A stretch of DNA of 6,366 nt from Burkholderiales bacterium (GTDB lineage Bacteria > Pseudomonadota > Gammaproteobacteria > Burkholderiales > Burkholderiaceae_E): NCBI GenBank assembly GCA_020348765.1, contig CP070753.1, forward strand, positions 1,201,860 to 1,208,225. The letters are read 5' to 3'. The number at the start of each line of letters is the position of its first letter. Positions within the stretch are counted from its first letter, which is position 1. This document shows positions 1 to 6,366 of this stretch, piece after piece. The notes beneath the pieces were generated by a model. The model ran no database searches. It had not been told where the DNA came from and worked only from the letters and a program-made list of their open reading frames with translations. The position numbers and the translations under genes were made by a program.

Positions 1-216
1 ATCACGCTGCAGCAGCAGGTGGCCAGCCAGCTCGAGCGCCATTTCGGGGGCAAGGTGTTCCGCACCGTGATCCCGCGCAACGTGCGCCTGGCCGAAGCCC
101 CGAGCCATGGCATGCCCGGGGTCGTGTTCGATCCGAACGCGCGCGGATCCCGAGCCTACATGGATTTCGGCGCCGAGATGATCGAGCGCGTCCGGGCGCT
201 GGAGCCCGAGGCGTGA
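1..216 (+). CDS. parA: ParA/Soj chromosome-partition ATPase, C-terminal fragment
   Basis: This is the last 71 codons of a ParA (Soj/MinD superfamily) ATPase, open at the left window edge. The Walker motifs lie upstream and are not visible. The fragment carries the characteristic ParA C-terminal block: TVIPRNVRLAEAPSHGMP at residues 23-40 of the fragment, then a FDPNARGSRAYMDFGAEMIER-like end. The PRN.RL.EAPS...P signature is highly conserved in chromosomal Soj proteins. ParA binds DNA non-specifically as an ATP dimer and positions ParB-bound origins. ParB follows 64 bp downstream in the same direction, as expected for a parAB operon. The family (about 255 residues) suggests roughly 180 residues are missing to the left. 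Identity is very likely; its integrity cannot be judged. Confidence 0.95.
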   Translation: MTLQQQVASQLERHFGGKVFRTVIPRNVRLAEAPSHGMPGVVFDPNARGSRAYMDFGAEMIERVRALEPEA

Positions 217-269
217 GCCCAGGCAGGCGAGCACGCGCACTCGCGCAGCGAGCAACCGTCGAATGCATC

Positions 270-274
270 GGGAG
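270..274 (+). promoter_or_regulatory. Shine-Dalgarno site of parB
   Basis: GGGAG lies 6 nt before the ATG at 281. It decides between two in-frame ATGs: the one at 263 has no purine-rich sequence before it and would add six residues ahead of the conserved N-terminus. Confidence 0.7.
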
Positions 275-280
275 CCCAGC

Positions 281-1207
281 ATGACATCGAAACGACCCAA
301 GGGACTCGGTCGCGGACTGGAGGCACTGCTGGGGCCGAGCGAGGAAGCCGGCAGCGGCGCGACCCGGGTCGTGCCGCTCGCGCGCCTGCGTCCCGGGCGC
401 TATCAGCCGCGAACGCGCATGGACGAGGGCTCGCTGCAGGAGCTGGCGGCATCGATCCGCAGTCACGGCGTGATGCAGCCGATCATCGTGAGGTCGGTGG
501 GCGGTGCGCCGGCGACGGGCACCGGCGCCGGCCCGGGCGAGTTCGAGATCATCGCCGGGGAACGGCGGTTCCGCGCGGCCGGTCTGGCGGGCCTGGACGA
601 GGTGCCGGTCCTGGTGCGGGAGGTCGGCGACCGGGACGCGCTGGCACTGGCGCTGATCGAGAACATCCAGCGCGAGAACCTGAATCCGCTCGAGGAAGCG
701 CAGGCGATCAAGCGCCTGATCGACGAGTTCGGCTTCACGCACGAACAGGCGTCGGACGCGATCGGCCGGTCGCGCAGTGCGACCTCCAACCTGCTGCGGC
801 TCCTGAATCTTGCGCCGGCGGTTCAGACGATGCTGCTCGCCGGCGACATCGAGATGGGGCATGCGAGGGCGCTGCTGGCGCTCGACGGCGCGCAGCAGGT
901 CATGCTCGCGCACCGGGTGCACGAGCGCGGCATGTCGGTCCGCGAAGCCGAGCGCCTGGTCGCACGCGCGGTGGCCAGCGCCGCGACCGACCCCGCGTCG
1001 ACGACCGGGCGCCCGGGTGTCGGACAGCGGCGCGACCGCGACCTGGACCGCCTGGCGGAGCGGCTGTCGGAGGCGCTCGGTGCGAACGTGCGTCTGTCCA
1101 GCCGCCGCTCGGGCGGCGGCCAGCTGACGATCGCCTTCTCGAGCCCGGCCGACTTCGAGGCTCTGCTCGATCGTCTCGGACTGGCTCGCGTCCTCTCCGA
1201 GGACTGA
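281..1207 (+). CDS. parB: ParB/Spo0J chromosome-partition CTPase, parS-binding
   Basis: The product has 308 residues, normal for chromosomal ParB. ParB loads at parS sites, uses CTP to slide as a clamp, and stimulates ParA ATPase. Seen in order: [12 protein letters not shown] (7-18), the conserved N-terminal ParA-activating segment with basic residues; GVMQPIIV (63-70); the CTP-binding motifs GERRFRAA (93-100) and [10 protein letters not shown] (127-136); a helix-turn-helix at about 153-173 ([21 protein letters not shown]); the GHARALLAL segment (193-201); and a C-terminal dimerisation region (about 250-308) after a linker rich in Ala, Thr, Gly and Arg. A short Gly/Ala/Pro-rich insertion (73-87) sits between the first motif and GERR. 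The start is taken at 281 from the SD site and family N-terminus. The gene is probably co-transcribed with parA. It converges on the minus-strand protease-like gene. I found no convincing parS site in the window. Confidence 0.96.
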   Translation: MTSKRPKGLGRGLEALLGPSEEAGSGATRVVPLARLRPGRYQPRTRMDEGSLQELAASIRSHGVMQPIIVRSVGGAPATGTGAGPGEFEIIAGERRFRAAGLAGLDEVPVLVREVGDRDALALALIENIQRENLNPLEEAQAIKRLIDEFGFTHEQASDAIGRSRSATSNLLRLLNLAPAVQTMLLAGDIEMGHARALLALDGAQQVMLAHRVHERGMSVREAERLVARAVASAATDPASTTGRPGVGQRRDRDLDRLAERLSEALGANVRLSSRRSGGGQLTIAFSSPADFEALLDRLGLARVLSED

Positions 1208-1230
1208 GCGATCGTGTCGGCCCCGGCTCA
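1205..1230. other. Convergent gene junction with a short inverted repeat
   Basis: parB and the minus-strand gene end 20 bp apart. Bases 1205-1209 (TGAGC) and 1226-1230 (GCTCA) form a 5-bp inverted repeat that contains both stop codons, with a 16-nt loop. No T-run follows on either strand, so this is not a convincing Rho-independent terminator. Transcripts from the two sides probably overlap or end by Rho. Confidence 0.35.
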
Positions 1231-2361
1231 GACCCCGGCCGGCTTGCGCAGGTAGTCCGCGCGGTCGACCGACTGCACGACGACCGTGCGCAGCGTCCCT
1301 TGCTGAAGCAGCCGGATCGGTATCGCGGTCCCGGCCGGTCCCAGTTCCCAGACGCGGCGATAGAAGTCGGCCTGGTCGCTGACCGGTACCTCGCCGACGC
1401 CGATGACGATGTCGCCAGGCCCGATGCCCGCGCCCTCGGCCGGACCACCCTTGGCCACCCGGGTAACCATCAGGTTGCCCCGCACCGACTCGGTGCTGAT
1501 GCCCAGCCACGGCTGAGCCGGACCGCTGCGCTGGCCCCGGTCCAGCAGCTCGGTCAGGATCGGCTTCAGCAGGTTGACCGGTACGAACAGGTTGCCCGGC
1601 ACGCCCGCGCGGTCGGTGGCAGCGTCGCGCACGATCAGCGAGCCGATGCCGACCAGCCTTCCCTGCGTGTCGAGCAATGCCGAGCCGCTCCAGTTGTTGA
1701 CCGGGGGGAACGTGTAGATCGGCCGCTCGAGCAGGTATTCCCAGCTGCCGCTGAACGGCTTGCGCGAGACCACCACCAGCTCGGTGGTGCCGGCCTCGCT
1801 CTGTCCGATCGTGAACACCTTGCTGCGCTCGTCGATGATGTCCGAGTCGCCGAGCTCCAGTGGCGCGCTCTGCAGGGGCAGAACCGTTCGCACCAGCCCG
1901 AATCCCGTTGCATGGTCATAGCCCGCGACGCTCGCCGGGATGCGCCGCCCGCGCGGGGTCAGGATCTGGATGTCATCGGCCTCGAGCACCAGATAACCGA
2001 TCGTCAGCACGACGTCCGGACCGATGATGACGCCCGAGCCCATTCGTTCGCGCCCGAGCACCCCAGCCGTGGTGGCATCGTGCGGGATCGACGCTTCGAC
2101 CCGCACCAGCGAGGCTGCCACCCGCGTGTCGTCCGGCGCCTGCGACGTCTCCGCTGCACGGGCTGGCGAGAAGCCCGCTGCCGCCAGCAGCAACCCGATA
2201 CCGGCGAGCGCACGAACCAAGCCCCGGGCAGGCAACCCCCGGCCGAACCTGTGAACCGCCTTCGACCCGCTCGGATCGGGATCCGAATCCGAGCGCGGTT
2301 CCGGGCCTGGAACCGGATGGACTGCTGCACTGCGCTGCAACAACAGGGTCGAAATGACCAT
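1228..2361 (-). CDS. Exported HtrA-like (S1C) protein with PDZ domain, probable pseudoprotease
   Basis: The product has 377 residues. The ATG at 2361 is preceded on the minus strand by AGGAGAG with 7-nt spacing from AGGAG. The N-terminus has a long polar, Pro/Asp/Ser-rich stretch (about 15-35), then a basic segment and hydrophobic core (51-63, ALAGIGLLLAAAG) ending in ARA (67-69), a plausible signal peptidase I site, so the protein is likely periplasmic. Residues about 80-275 form a trypsin-like HtrA fold: GSGVIIGPDVVLTIGYLV (108-125), LELGDSD (168-174), VFTIGQ (182-187), NNWSGSALLDTQGRLVGIG (222-240). Residues about 284-368 are a PDZ domain (WLGIS...VAKGGPAEGAGIGPGDIVIGV). Aligned by eye to HtrA/DegP, the His of LTNNHVV is Y123, the Asp of TDLAVLK is G153, and GNSGG reads N-W-S225-G-S. 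Only the Ser remains, and the oxyanion Gly is changed. The fold is confident; loss of protease activity is inference. Role and partners are unknown. Confidence 0.85.
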   Translation of the reverse strand: MVISTLLLQRSAAVHPVPGPEPRSDSDPDPSGSKAVHRFGRGLPARGLVRALAGIGLLLAAAGFSPARAAETSQAPDDTRVAASLVRVEASIPHDATTAGVLGRERMGSGVIIGPDVVLTIGYLVLEADDIQILTPRGRRIPASVAGYDHATGFGLVRTVLPLQSAPLELGDSDIIDERSKVFTIGQSEAGTTELVVVSRKPFSGSWEYLLERPIYTFPPVNNWSGSALLDTQGRLVGIGSLIVRDAATDRAGVPGNLFVPVNLLKPILTELLDRGQRSGPAQPWLGISTESVRGNLMVTRVAKGGPAEGAGIGPGDIVIGVGEVPVSDQADFYRRVWELGPAGTAIPIRLLQQGTLRTVVVQSVDRADYLRKPAGV

Positions 2362-2366
2362 CGTTT

Positions 2367-2373
2367 CTCTCCT
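2367..2373 (-). promoter_or_regulatory. Shine-Dalgarno site of the HtrA-like gene
   Basis: On the minus strand this reads AGGAGAG. AGGAG (2373-2369) is 7 nt from the ATG at 2361. It supports that start over the frame's upstream extension to about 2559, which reads an Arg-rich, non-family sequence. Confidence 0.7.
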
Positions 2374-2542
2374 CGCGGCCGGGACGCGAGCGCCGCTCCG
2401 GCCCCGCGTACTGCCCCGAGTATTGAATCGTCGCCCCCGTTCGGACCCCGAATCAAGCGTTGGGAGCGGGGTCATCCCGGGCAGTCGTAGAACCGCGACG
2501 TCATGCGGCGTCGCCCGGGGCCGGCGCGCGGCGGCGGGAGGT

Positions 2543-2571
2543 TTGACGCAATGCCGCAAACTCCATAAAAT
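2543..2571 (+). promoter_or_regulatory. Predicted sigma70-type promoter of the atp operon
   Basis: A -35 box TTGACG (2543-2548, 5/6 match to TTGACA) and a -10 box TAAAAT (2566-2571, 5/6 match to TATAAT) are separated by exactly 17 bp. The -10 sits in a locally AT-rich stretch (2558-2573) in an otherwise very GC-rich region. Transcription would begin near 2578, leaving a leader of about 36 nt before the atpI ATG. This is the best promoter candidate in the window. Confidence 0.7.
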
Positions 2572-2585
2572 TCGGAGTCTTTGCC

Positions 2586-2600
2586 CGCCGGGGACCGGCG
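2586..2600 (+). other. Leader hairpin before atpI
   Basis: CGCCGG (2586-2591) and CCGGCG (2595-2600) are perfect complements separated by GGA, or form a 5-bp stem with a 5-nt loop. The stem lies between the predicted transcription start and the atpI start. It could stabilise the 5' end of the atp mRNA or limit atpI translation; both are inference. Confidence 0.45.
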
Positions 2601-2614
2601 AGCGTTTGTCGCAG

Positions 2615-3127
2615 ATGTTGCGCGCGATCGGTCTTCAAGGATGTGCCCTGGTTCTGTGCGCGCTCGGCGCATGGATGATGGGCGATTCGACGAGCGCCAG
2701 GTTTGCGGCACTCGGCGGTGCGGCGGCGATCATCCCGAATGCGTTGTTTGCGCTGCGTCTTGCGCTACACCGTGCAAAGGACCCGGGTTCCTACCCTGTA
2801 GTGTTCTTTCTCGGTGAGATGGTCAAGATAGCGCTGACGATCGGCCTTCTGGCGCTCATCGTCCGGCTCTCCGGTGAAGTGCGCTGGCTCGCGATGCTGA
2901 TCGGGCTGATCGTGGTGCTCAAGGCGCCGCTGGCGATGATGTTCATCGGTGCCCGAGGCACGGCCGTCGAATCGGTTGCGGTGCCGATCAGGGCGACGGG
3001 CGCGACCGGCGCGACGGAGCCGACGGAGTTGTCGCAGGCAATGGAGCCAACGGGGGCGACCGGGCCGGCGAAGGCGGAAGGGCCGACGGGGCCGACGAGT
3101 CCCACCAGGCCTGGGGAGACGGGCTAG
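2615..3127 (+). CDS. atpI: ATP synthase accessory protein I (AtpI) with extended C-terminal tail
   Basis: The product has 170 residues and is the first gene of the ATP synthase operon. AtpI is a small inner-membrane protein that is not part of the finished enzyme and is implicated in c-ring assembly or stability. Four hydrophobic segments are visible at about 6-22, 30-50, 62-86 and 90-112. The third includes FFLGEMVKIALT (64-75) with the family's G-E-x-x-K, and the fourth LIGLIVVLKAPLAMMF. Family members usually end soon after the fourth segment (about 110-130 residues). Here roughly 55 residues follow, rich in Gly, Ala, Thr and Pro, including GATGAT and EPTGATGP repeats. The start is uncertain: ATG 2615 gives the expected N-terminus but has no clear SD, and an in-frame TTG at 2606 is possible. 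Identity comes from topology, the GE..K motif and position upstream of atpB. Confidence 0.88.
   Translation: MLRAIGLQGCALVLCALGAWMMGDSTSARFAALGGAAAIIPNALFALRLALHRAKDPGSYPVVFFLGEMVKIALTIGLLALIVRLSGEVRWLAMLIGLIVVLKAPLAMMFIGARGTAVESVAVPIRATGATGATEPTELSQAMEPTGATGPAKAEGPTGPTSPTRPGETG
2990..3124 (+). other. Region encoding the collagen-like low-complexity AtpI tail
   Basis: AtpI residues 126-170 are almost entirely Gly, Ala, Thr, Pro and Glu. Short triplet-like units recur (ATG, PTG, GPT), in places with Gly at every third position, as in collagen-like sequence. The DNA is correspondingly repetitive (ACGGGGGCGACCGG-type units) and could be prone to slippage. No membrane segment is visible in this part. 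Confidence 0.7.
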
Positions 3128-3301
3128 CCGGCGCGGGCAAGCGAGCCGGCGGCGCGAACGGGAACACGAGTCAGCGACACGATGCGCGATCCAGCTCTGC
3201 GCGGCGCAGCACCGAGACGAATCAGCGATTCAGGGCCGAGGCGCCGCGACGCGCCTGCGGGCCGGGAATCCTAGCCAACCATCACCGATCGACACGATCC
3301 C
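3128..3301 (+). other. atpI-atpB intergenic leader, rich in small inverted repeats
   Basis: No gene is seen in these 174 bp. Four small perfect inverted repeats were found: GCCGGC (3127-3132 with 3145-3150), CTGCG/CGCAG (3197-3201 with 3205-3209), GAATC/GATTC (3219-3223 with 3227-3231) and GGCGC/GCGCC (3240-3244 with 3251-3255). None is followed by a T-run. No convincing promoter and no SD precede the atpB ATG. The last 30 nt before the start are C/A-rich and look unstructured. Confidence 0.5.
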
Positions 3302-4135
3302 ATGGCTGCCGAGAACACCGCTCCGACCTCGACCGAATACATCGTCCACCACCTGTCGCACCTGTCGACCACGAAGCAGGACTTCATCGTCGACTTCTCG
3401 GTCGTCAATGTCGATACGCTGTTCTTCTCGCTGGCCTGCCTGGGCCTGACGCTGTTCCTGCTGCACCGCGCAGCCAGGCGCGCCACGGCCGGCGTGCCGG
3501 GGCGGTTCCAGTCCTTCGTCGAGATGCTGGTCGAGCTGGTCGAGGAGCAGAGCCGTTCGATCGTGCACGGCGACCGCAGCTTCATCGCGCCGCTGGCGCT
3601 GACGGTATTCATCTGGATCGTGTTCATGAACGCGATCGACCTGATCCCGGTCGACCTTTTCCCGTGGATCGCGCTCAACGTCTTCCACATCGAGTACCTG
3701 CGCCCGCTGCCCACGGCCGACCTGAACGGCACCATCGGCATGTCGATGGGTGTGCTGGTGCTGATGATCTACTACGGCGTCAAGATCAAGGGTGCCGGCG
3801 GCTGGGTGCACGAGCTGTTCACGGCCCCGTTCGGCGCACACCCGGCGCTGTGGCCGTTCAACTTCCTGCTGAACCTGATCGAGTACGCGGCCAAGACGGT
3901 CTCGCTCGGGATGCGACTTTTCGGAAACATGTATGCCGGAGAGTTGCTGTTCTTCCTGATCGCTCTGCTCGGCGGCCACATCGCACTGAGCGGCCAGGGC
4001 GTCCTGATGGGCATCGGGCATGTCATCGCCGGAACCGCGTGGCTGCTGTTCCACATCTTGATTGTGCTGCTGCAGGCCTTCATCTTCATGATGCTGACCC
4101 TGGTGTACATCGGGCAGTCGCACGAGGCGCATTGA
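3302..4135 (+). CDS. atpB: F1Fo ATP synthase subunit a
   Basis: The product has 277 residues. Subunit a is the inner-membrane stator that forms the two proton half-channels against the c ring. The central signature is [19 protein letters not shown] (200-218), containing the essential Arg R205 (equivalent of E. coli R210) and E214. The terminal helix has [16 protein letters not shown] (256-271) with Q258, equivalent to E. coli Q252. The first membrane segment is at about 37-55, and the next includes [22 protein letters not shown] (95-116). [19 protein letters not shown] (160-178) and the SHEAH end resemble betaproteobacterial AtpB. The ATG at 3302 is the only sensible start, but no purine-rich SD precedes it. 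The gene lies 174 bp after atpI and 87 bp before atpE, within one operon. Confidence 0.97.
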   Translation: MAAENTAPTSTEYIVHHLSHLSTTKQDFIVDFSVVNVDTLFFSLACLGLTLFLLHRAARRATAGVPGRFQSFVEMLVELVEEQSRSIVHGDRSFIAPLALTVFIWIVFMNAIDLIPVDLFPWIALNVFHIEYLRPLPTADLNGTIGMSMGVLVLMIYYGVKIKGAGGWVHELFTAPFGAHPALWPFNFLLNLIEYAAKTVSLGMRLFGNMYAGELLFFLIALLGGHIALSGQGVLMGIGHVIAGTAWLLFHILIVLLQAFIFMMLTLVYIGQSHEAH

Positions 4136-4465
<330 letters not shown>

Positions 4466-4511
4466 CGGCACGCCGCCCGAGGTAGCACGCCGCCGCAGCC
4501 GGTGCGTGCCG
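4466..4511 (+). other. Repeat pair with two alternative hairpins after atpE
   Basis: The 10-mer GCACGCCGCC occurs twice as a direct repeat (4468-4477 and 4485-4494). A downstream GCGTGCCG (4504-4511) is the perfect complement of CGGCACGC (4466-4473), giving an 8-bp stem with a 30-nt loop. It also pairs over 6 bp with GCACGC in the second copy (4485-4490), giving a shorter stem with a 13-nt loop. The two stems are mutually exclusive. The element starts immediately after the atpE stop codon and there is no T-run. Confidence 0.5.
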
Positions 4512-4533
4512 GGTGCAGGCGCATGGCAGGTGC

Positions 4534-4575
4534 ATGAATTCGCAACAGCGGGGATTCGCGGGAACTAGGTCATGA
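4534..4575 (+). other. Possible 13-codon mini-ORF overlapping the atpF start
   Basis: An ATG at 4534 opens a 13-codon frame (MNSQQRGFAGTRS) whose TGA stop at 4573-4575 overlaps the atpF ATG at 4572 as ATGA. GCAGG lies shortly before it, a weak SD. ATGA overlaps are a classic arrangement for translational coupling, and atpF itself has only a poor SD. The peptide resembles nothing I know, and chance is a fair alternative. Confidence 0.25.
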
Positions 4576-5045
4576 GTATCAATGCAACGCTGCTGATCCA
4601 GATGCTGGTGTTCTTCATCGGCGCGATGGTGACCATGAAGTACATCTGGCCGCCGCTGATTCGGGCCATCGAGGAGCGGCAGCAGAAGATCACCGACGGG
4701 CTGGCGGCGGCCGACAAGGCCAAGGCCGACCTGGCTGCCACCGAGCGTCGGGTCGAGGACGAGCTGAAGGCAGCGCGCGAGGGCGCGAGCGAGGTGCGCG
4801 CGAGCGCCGAGCGTCAGGCGGCCCAACTGGTCGACGAGGCTCGCACCGAGGGCGCGCGCATCGTCGCCGCGGCCAAGAAGGCTGCCGAGGAAGAGGCTGC
4901 GTTGGCCGCTCAGCGGGCCAAGGACCAGCTGCGCGCACAGGTCGCCACGCTGGCCGTGGTCGGCGCGTCGCGCATCCTGCGGCGCGAGGTCGATGCGGCC
5001 AAGCATGCCGAGCTGCTGTCCAACCTGAAGAACGAGCTGGGCTGA
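4572..5045 (+). CDS. atpF: F1Fo ATP synthase subunit b
   Basis: The product has 157 residues, close to the 156 of E. coli subunit b. It forms the dimeric peripheral stalk linking subunit a to delta/alpha. An N-terminal membrane anchor (about 6-23) leads into MKYIWPPLIRAIEERQQKI (22-40), including the conserved WPP (26-28) and R36. Residues about 35-125 form a long, Ala/Glu/Lys/Arg-rich coiled coil. The C-terminal QVATLAVVGASRILRREVD (123-141) is the delta-binding end, matching the QVAILAVAGAEKIIERSVD pattern of E. coli. The start at 4572 gives the canonical MSINATLLIQ N-terminus, but upstream there is only a weak GCGGGA. The next gene follows after 5 nt. Confidence 0.97.
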   Translation: MSINATLLIQMLVFFIGAMVTMKYIWPPLIRAIEERQQKITDGLAAADKAKADLAATERRVEDELKAAREGASEVRASAERQAAQLVDEARTEGARIVAAAKKAAEEEAALAAQRAKDQLRAQVATLAVVGASRILRREVDAAKHAELLSNLKNELG

Positions 5046-5050
5046 TCGCC

Positions 5051-5584
5051 ATGGCCGAATCGCTCACGATCGCTCGGCCCTATGCCGAGGCAGCATTCCG
5101 GATCGCCGAAGGCGCCGGAACGGCCGGGCCGTGGTCCGATGCACTGGCCCGGCTCGCGGCCGTTGCCGACTCGAAGGAGCTGCACGGGCTGCTCGGCGAC
5201 CCGGCTCTGAGCAAGGCGCAACTCGCGGCCCTGATCTGTGACGTGGCCGGTGATCTCGACGTGCGCCAGAAGAACTTCGTCGGTCTGCTGGCCGAGAACG
5301 AAAGGCTGAGGGTGCTGCCGCAGATCGCCGAGGTGTTCGAGGCGCTGCGCAATGCGCGCGAGGGCGTGATCGATGCACGTGTTGCATCGGCGTATCCGCT
5401 CTCCGATGCCCAGATCGCCGAGCTGGTGGCGACCCTCGAGGCCAGGTACGGGCGCAAGGTCAAGATCACGGTGGACATCGAGCCCGATCTGATCGGCGGC
5501 GTGTCGATTCGGATCGGCGACCAGGTCACCGATGTCTCGGTGCGTGGCAAGCTGGCGCAGCTCGAAGCTGCGCTGAAGGGTTGA
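5051..5584 (+). CDS. atpH: F1Fo ATP synthase subunit delta
   Basis: The product has 177 residues, the standard length. Delta caps the F1 hexamer and holds the peripheral stalk (OSCP in mitochondria). The N-terminal helical domain starts with [16 protein letters not shown] (5-20), the family signature, and includes [13 protein letters not shown] (74-86). The C-terminal part has the conserved [27 protein letters not shown] (145-171). The ATG lies 5 nt after the atpF stop. There is no good SD of its own, so reinitiation by ribosomes finishing atpF is likely. A 7-bp inverted repeat around a CACGTG core lies inside the gene (5371-5389). Confidence 0.97.
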   Translation: MAESLTIARPYAEAAFRIAEGAGTAGPWSDALARLAAVADSKELHGLLGDPALSKAQLAALICDVAGDLDVRQKNFVGLLAENERLRVLPQIAEVFEALRNAREGVIDARVASAYPLSDAQIAELVATLEARYGRKVKITVDIEPDLIGGVSIRIGDQVTDVSVRGKLAQLEAALKG

Positions 5585-5590
5585 CTGCGC

Positions 5591-5627
5591 GACCGCGGTC
5601 CGCCGACAGGATTACCAGGAGAGCCTC
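5591..5627 (+). promoter_or_regulatory. atpA ribosome site and short palindrome
   Basis: The 43-nt gap between atpH and atpA contains a perfect 10-bp palindrome, GACCGCGGTC (5591-5600), and a good SD, AGGAGA (5617-5622), 5 nt before the atpA ATG. The SD fixes the start; the palindrome has no known role. Confidence 0.6.

Positions 5628-6366
<739 letters not shown>

Larger units (their letters stand above)
2362..2614. other. Divergent intergenic region between the HtrA-like gene and atpI
   Basis: This 253-bp gap separates two genes transcribed away from each other. Its right part contains the forward atp promoter and leader hairpin listed separately. No equally good sigma70 pair was found on the minus strand for the HtrA-like gene; a weak TTGATT-like box exists around 2448-2453, but no -10 lies at proper spacing. 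Both strands stay open across much of the gap in some frames, but the translations look like high-GC read-through and match nothing I recognise. Confidence 0.6.

Noticed and set aside
263..280. Upstream ATG for parB adding six residues
   Set aside because: It has no SD, whereas the ATG at 281 has GGGAG 6 nt upstream and gives the conserved ParB N-terminus.
1205..1230. Bidirectional terminator between parB and the HtrA-like gene
   Set aside because: The stem is only 5 bp with a 16-nt loop and there are no T-runs on either strand.
2..1510. Long minus-strand open frame (502 codons) across parA and parB
   Set aside because: It is antisense to two well-recognised genes, Arg/Gly/His-rich, has no family motifs and runs into the HtrA-like gene. 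It is a high-GC shadow frame.
1300..2490. Plus-strand open frame (396 codons) opposite the HtrA-like gene
   Set aside because: The minus-strand frame has a signal peptide, protease fold and PDZ motifs. The plus frame is Arg/Asp/Gln-rich with no recognisable domain.
2362..2559. N-terminal extension of the HtrA-like frame up to 2559
   Set aside because: The added sequence is Arg/Pro-rich and unlike a protein export start; the ATG at 2361 has a good SD.
5376..5381. CACGTG as a parS site
   Set aside because: The flanks do not match the parS consensus (4 of 10 positions).

Overview
The window is a high-GC chromosomal segment of a proteobacterium, most probably a betaproteobacterium. That placement rests on AtpB ending in a QSHEAH-type tail and carrying the [18 protein letters not shown] stretch, on the [30 protein letters not shown] subunit c, and on the gene order par - atp. 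In many beta- and gammaproteobacteria the run mnmG-rsmG-parA-parB-atpIBEFHAGDC lies next to oriC, so this is probably an origin-proximal region. No rRNA, tRNA, IS element, CRISPR array or prophage gene was seen.

Layout. Bases 1-216 hold the C-terminal end of the chromosome-partition ATPase ParA. It is followed by the complete ParB gene (281-1207), which has its own Shine-Dalgarno (SD) site. Facing it, 20 bp away and on the minus strand, is an envelope-targeted HtrA-like protein with a PDZ domain (1228-2361). Its catalytic His and Asp positions are occupied by Tyr and Gly, so it is probably a pseudoprotease. A 253-bp divergent gap follows (2362-2614) and holds a strong sigma70-type promoter (TTGACG, 17 bp, TAAAAT) reading into the ATP synthase operon.

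The operon runs atpI (2615-3127), atpB (subunit a), atpE (c), atpF (b), atpH (delta) and atpA (alpha, cut by the window edge). These build the F1Fo H+-ATP synthase: a and the c ring form the proton path, b and delta form the peripheral stalk, and alpha forms half of the catalytic hexamer. AtpI is the accessory protein associated with c-ring assembly. Functional residues seen include the subunit a Arg (R205), the subunit c carboxylate (D59) and the alpha Walker A motif.

The coding content is mostly standard. The points worth a second look are the degenerate protease wedged between par and atp, a Gly/Thr/Pro-rich collagen-like tail on AtpI, and the non-coding structure in the operon: hairpins on both sides of atpE, a repeat pair giving two mutually exclusive stems, a possible mini-ORF overlapping the atpF start, and an atpB leader without an SD. 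I did not find a clearly new biological system.
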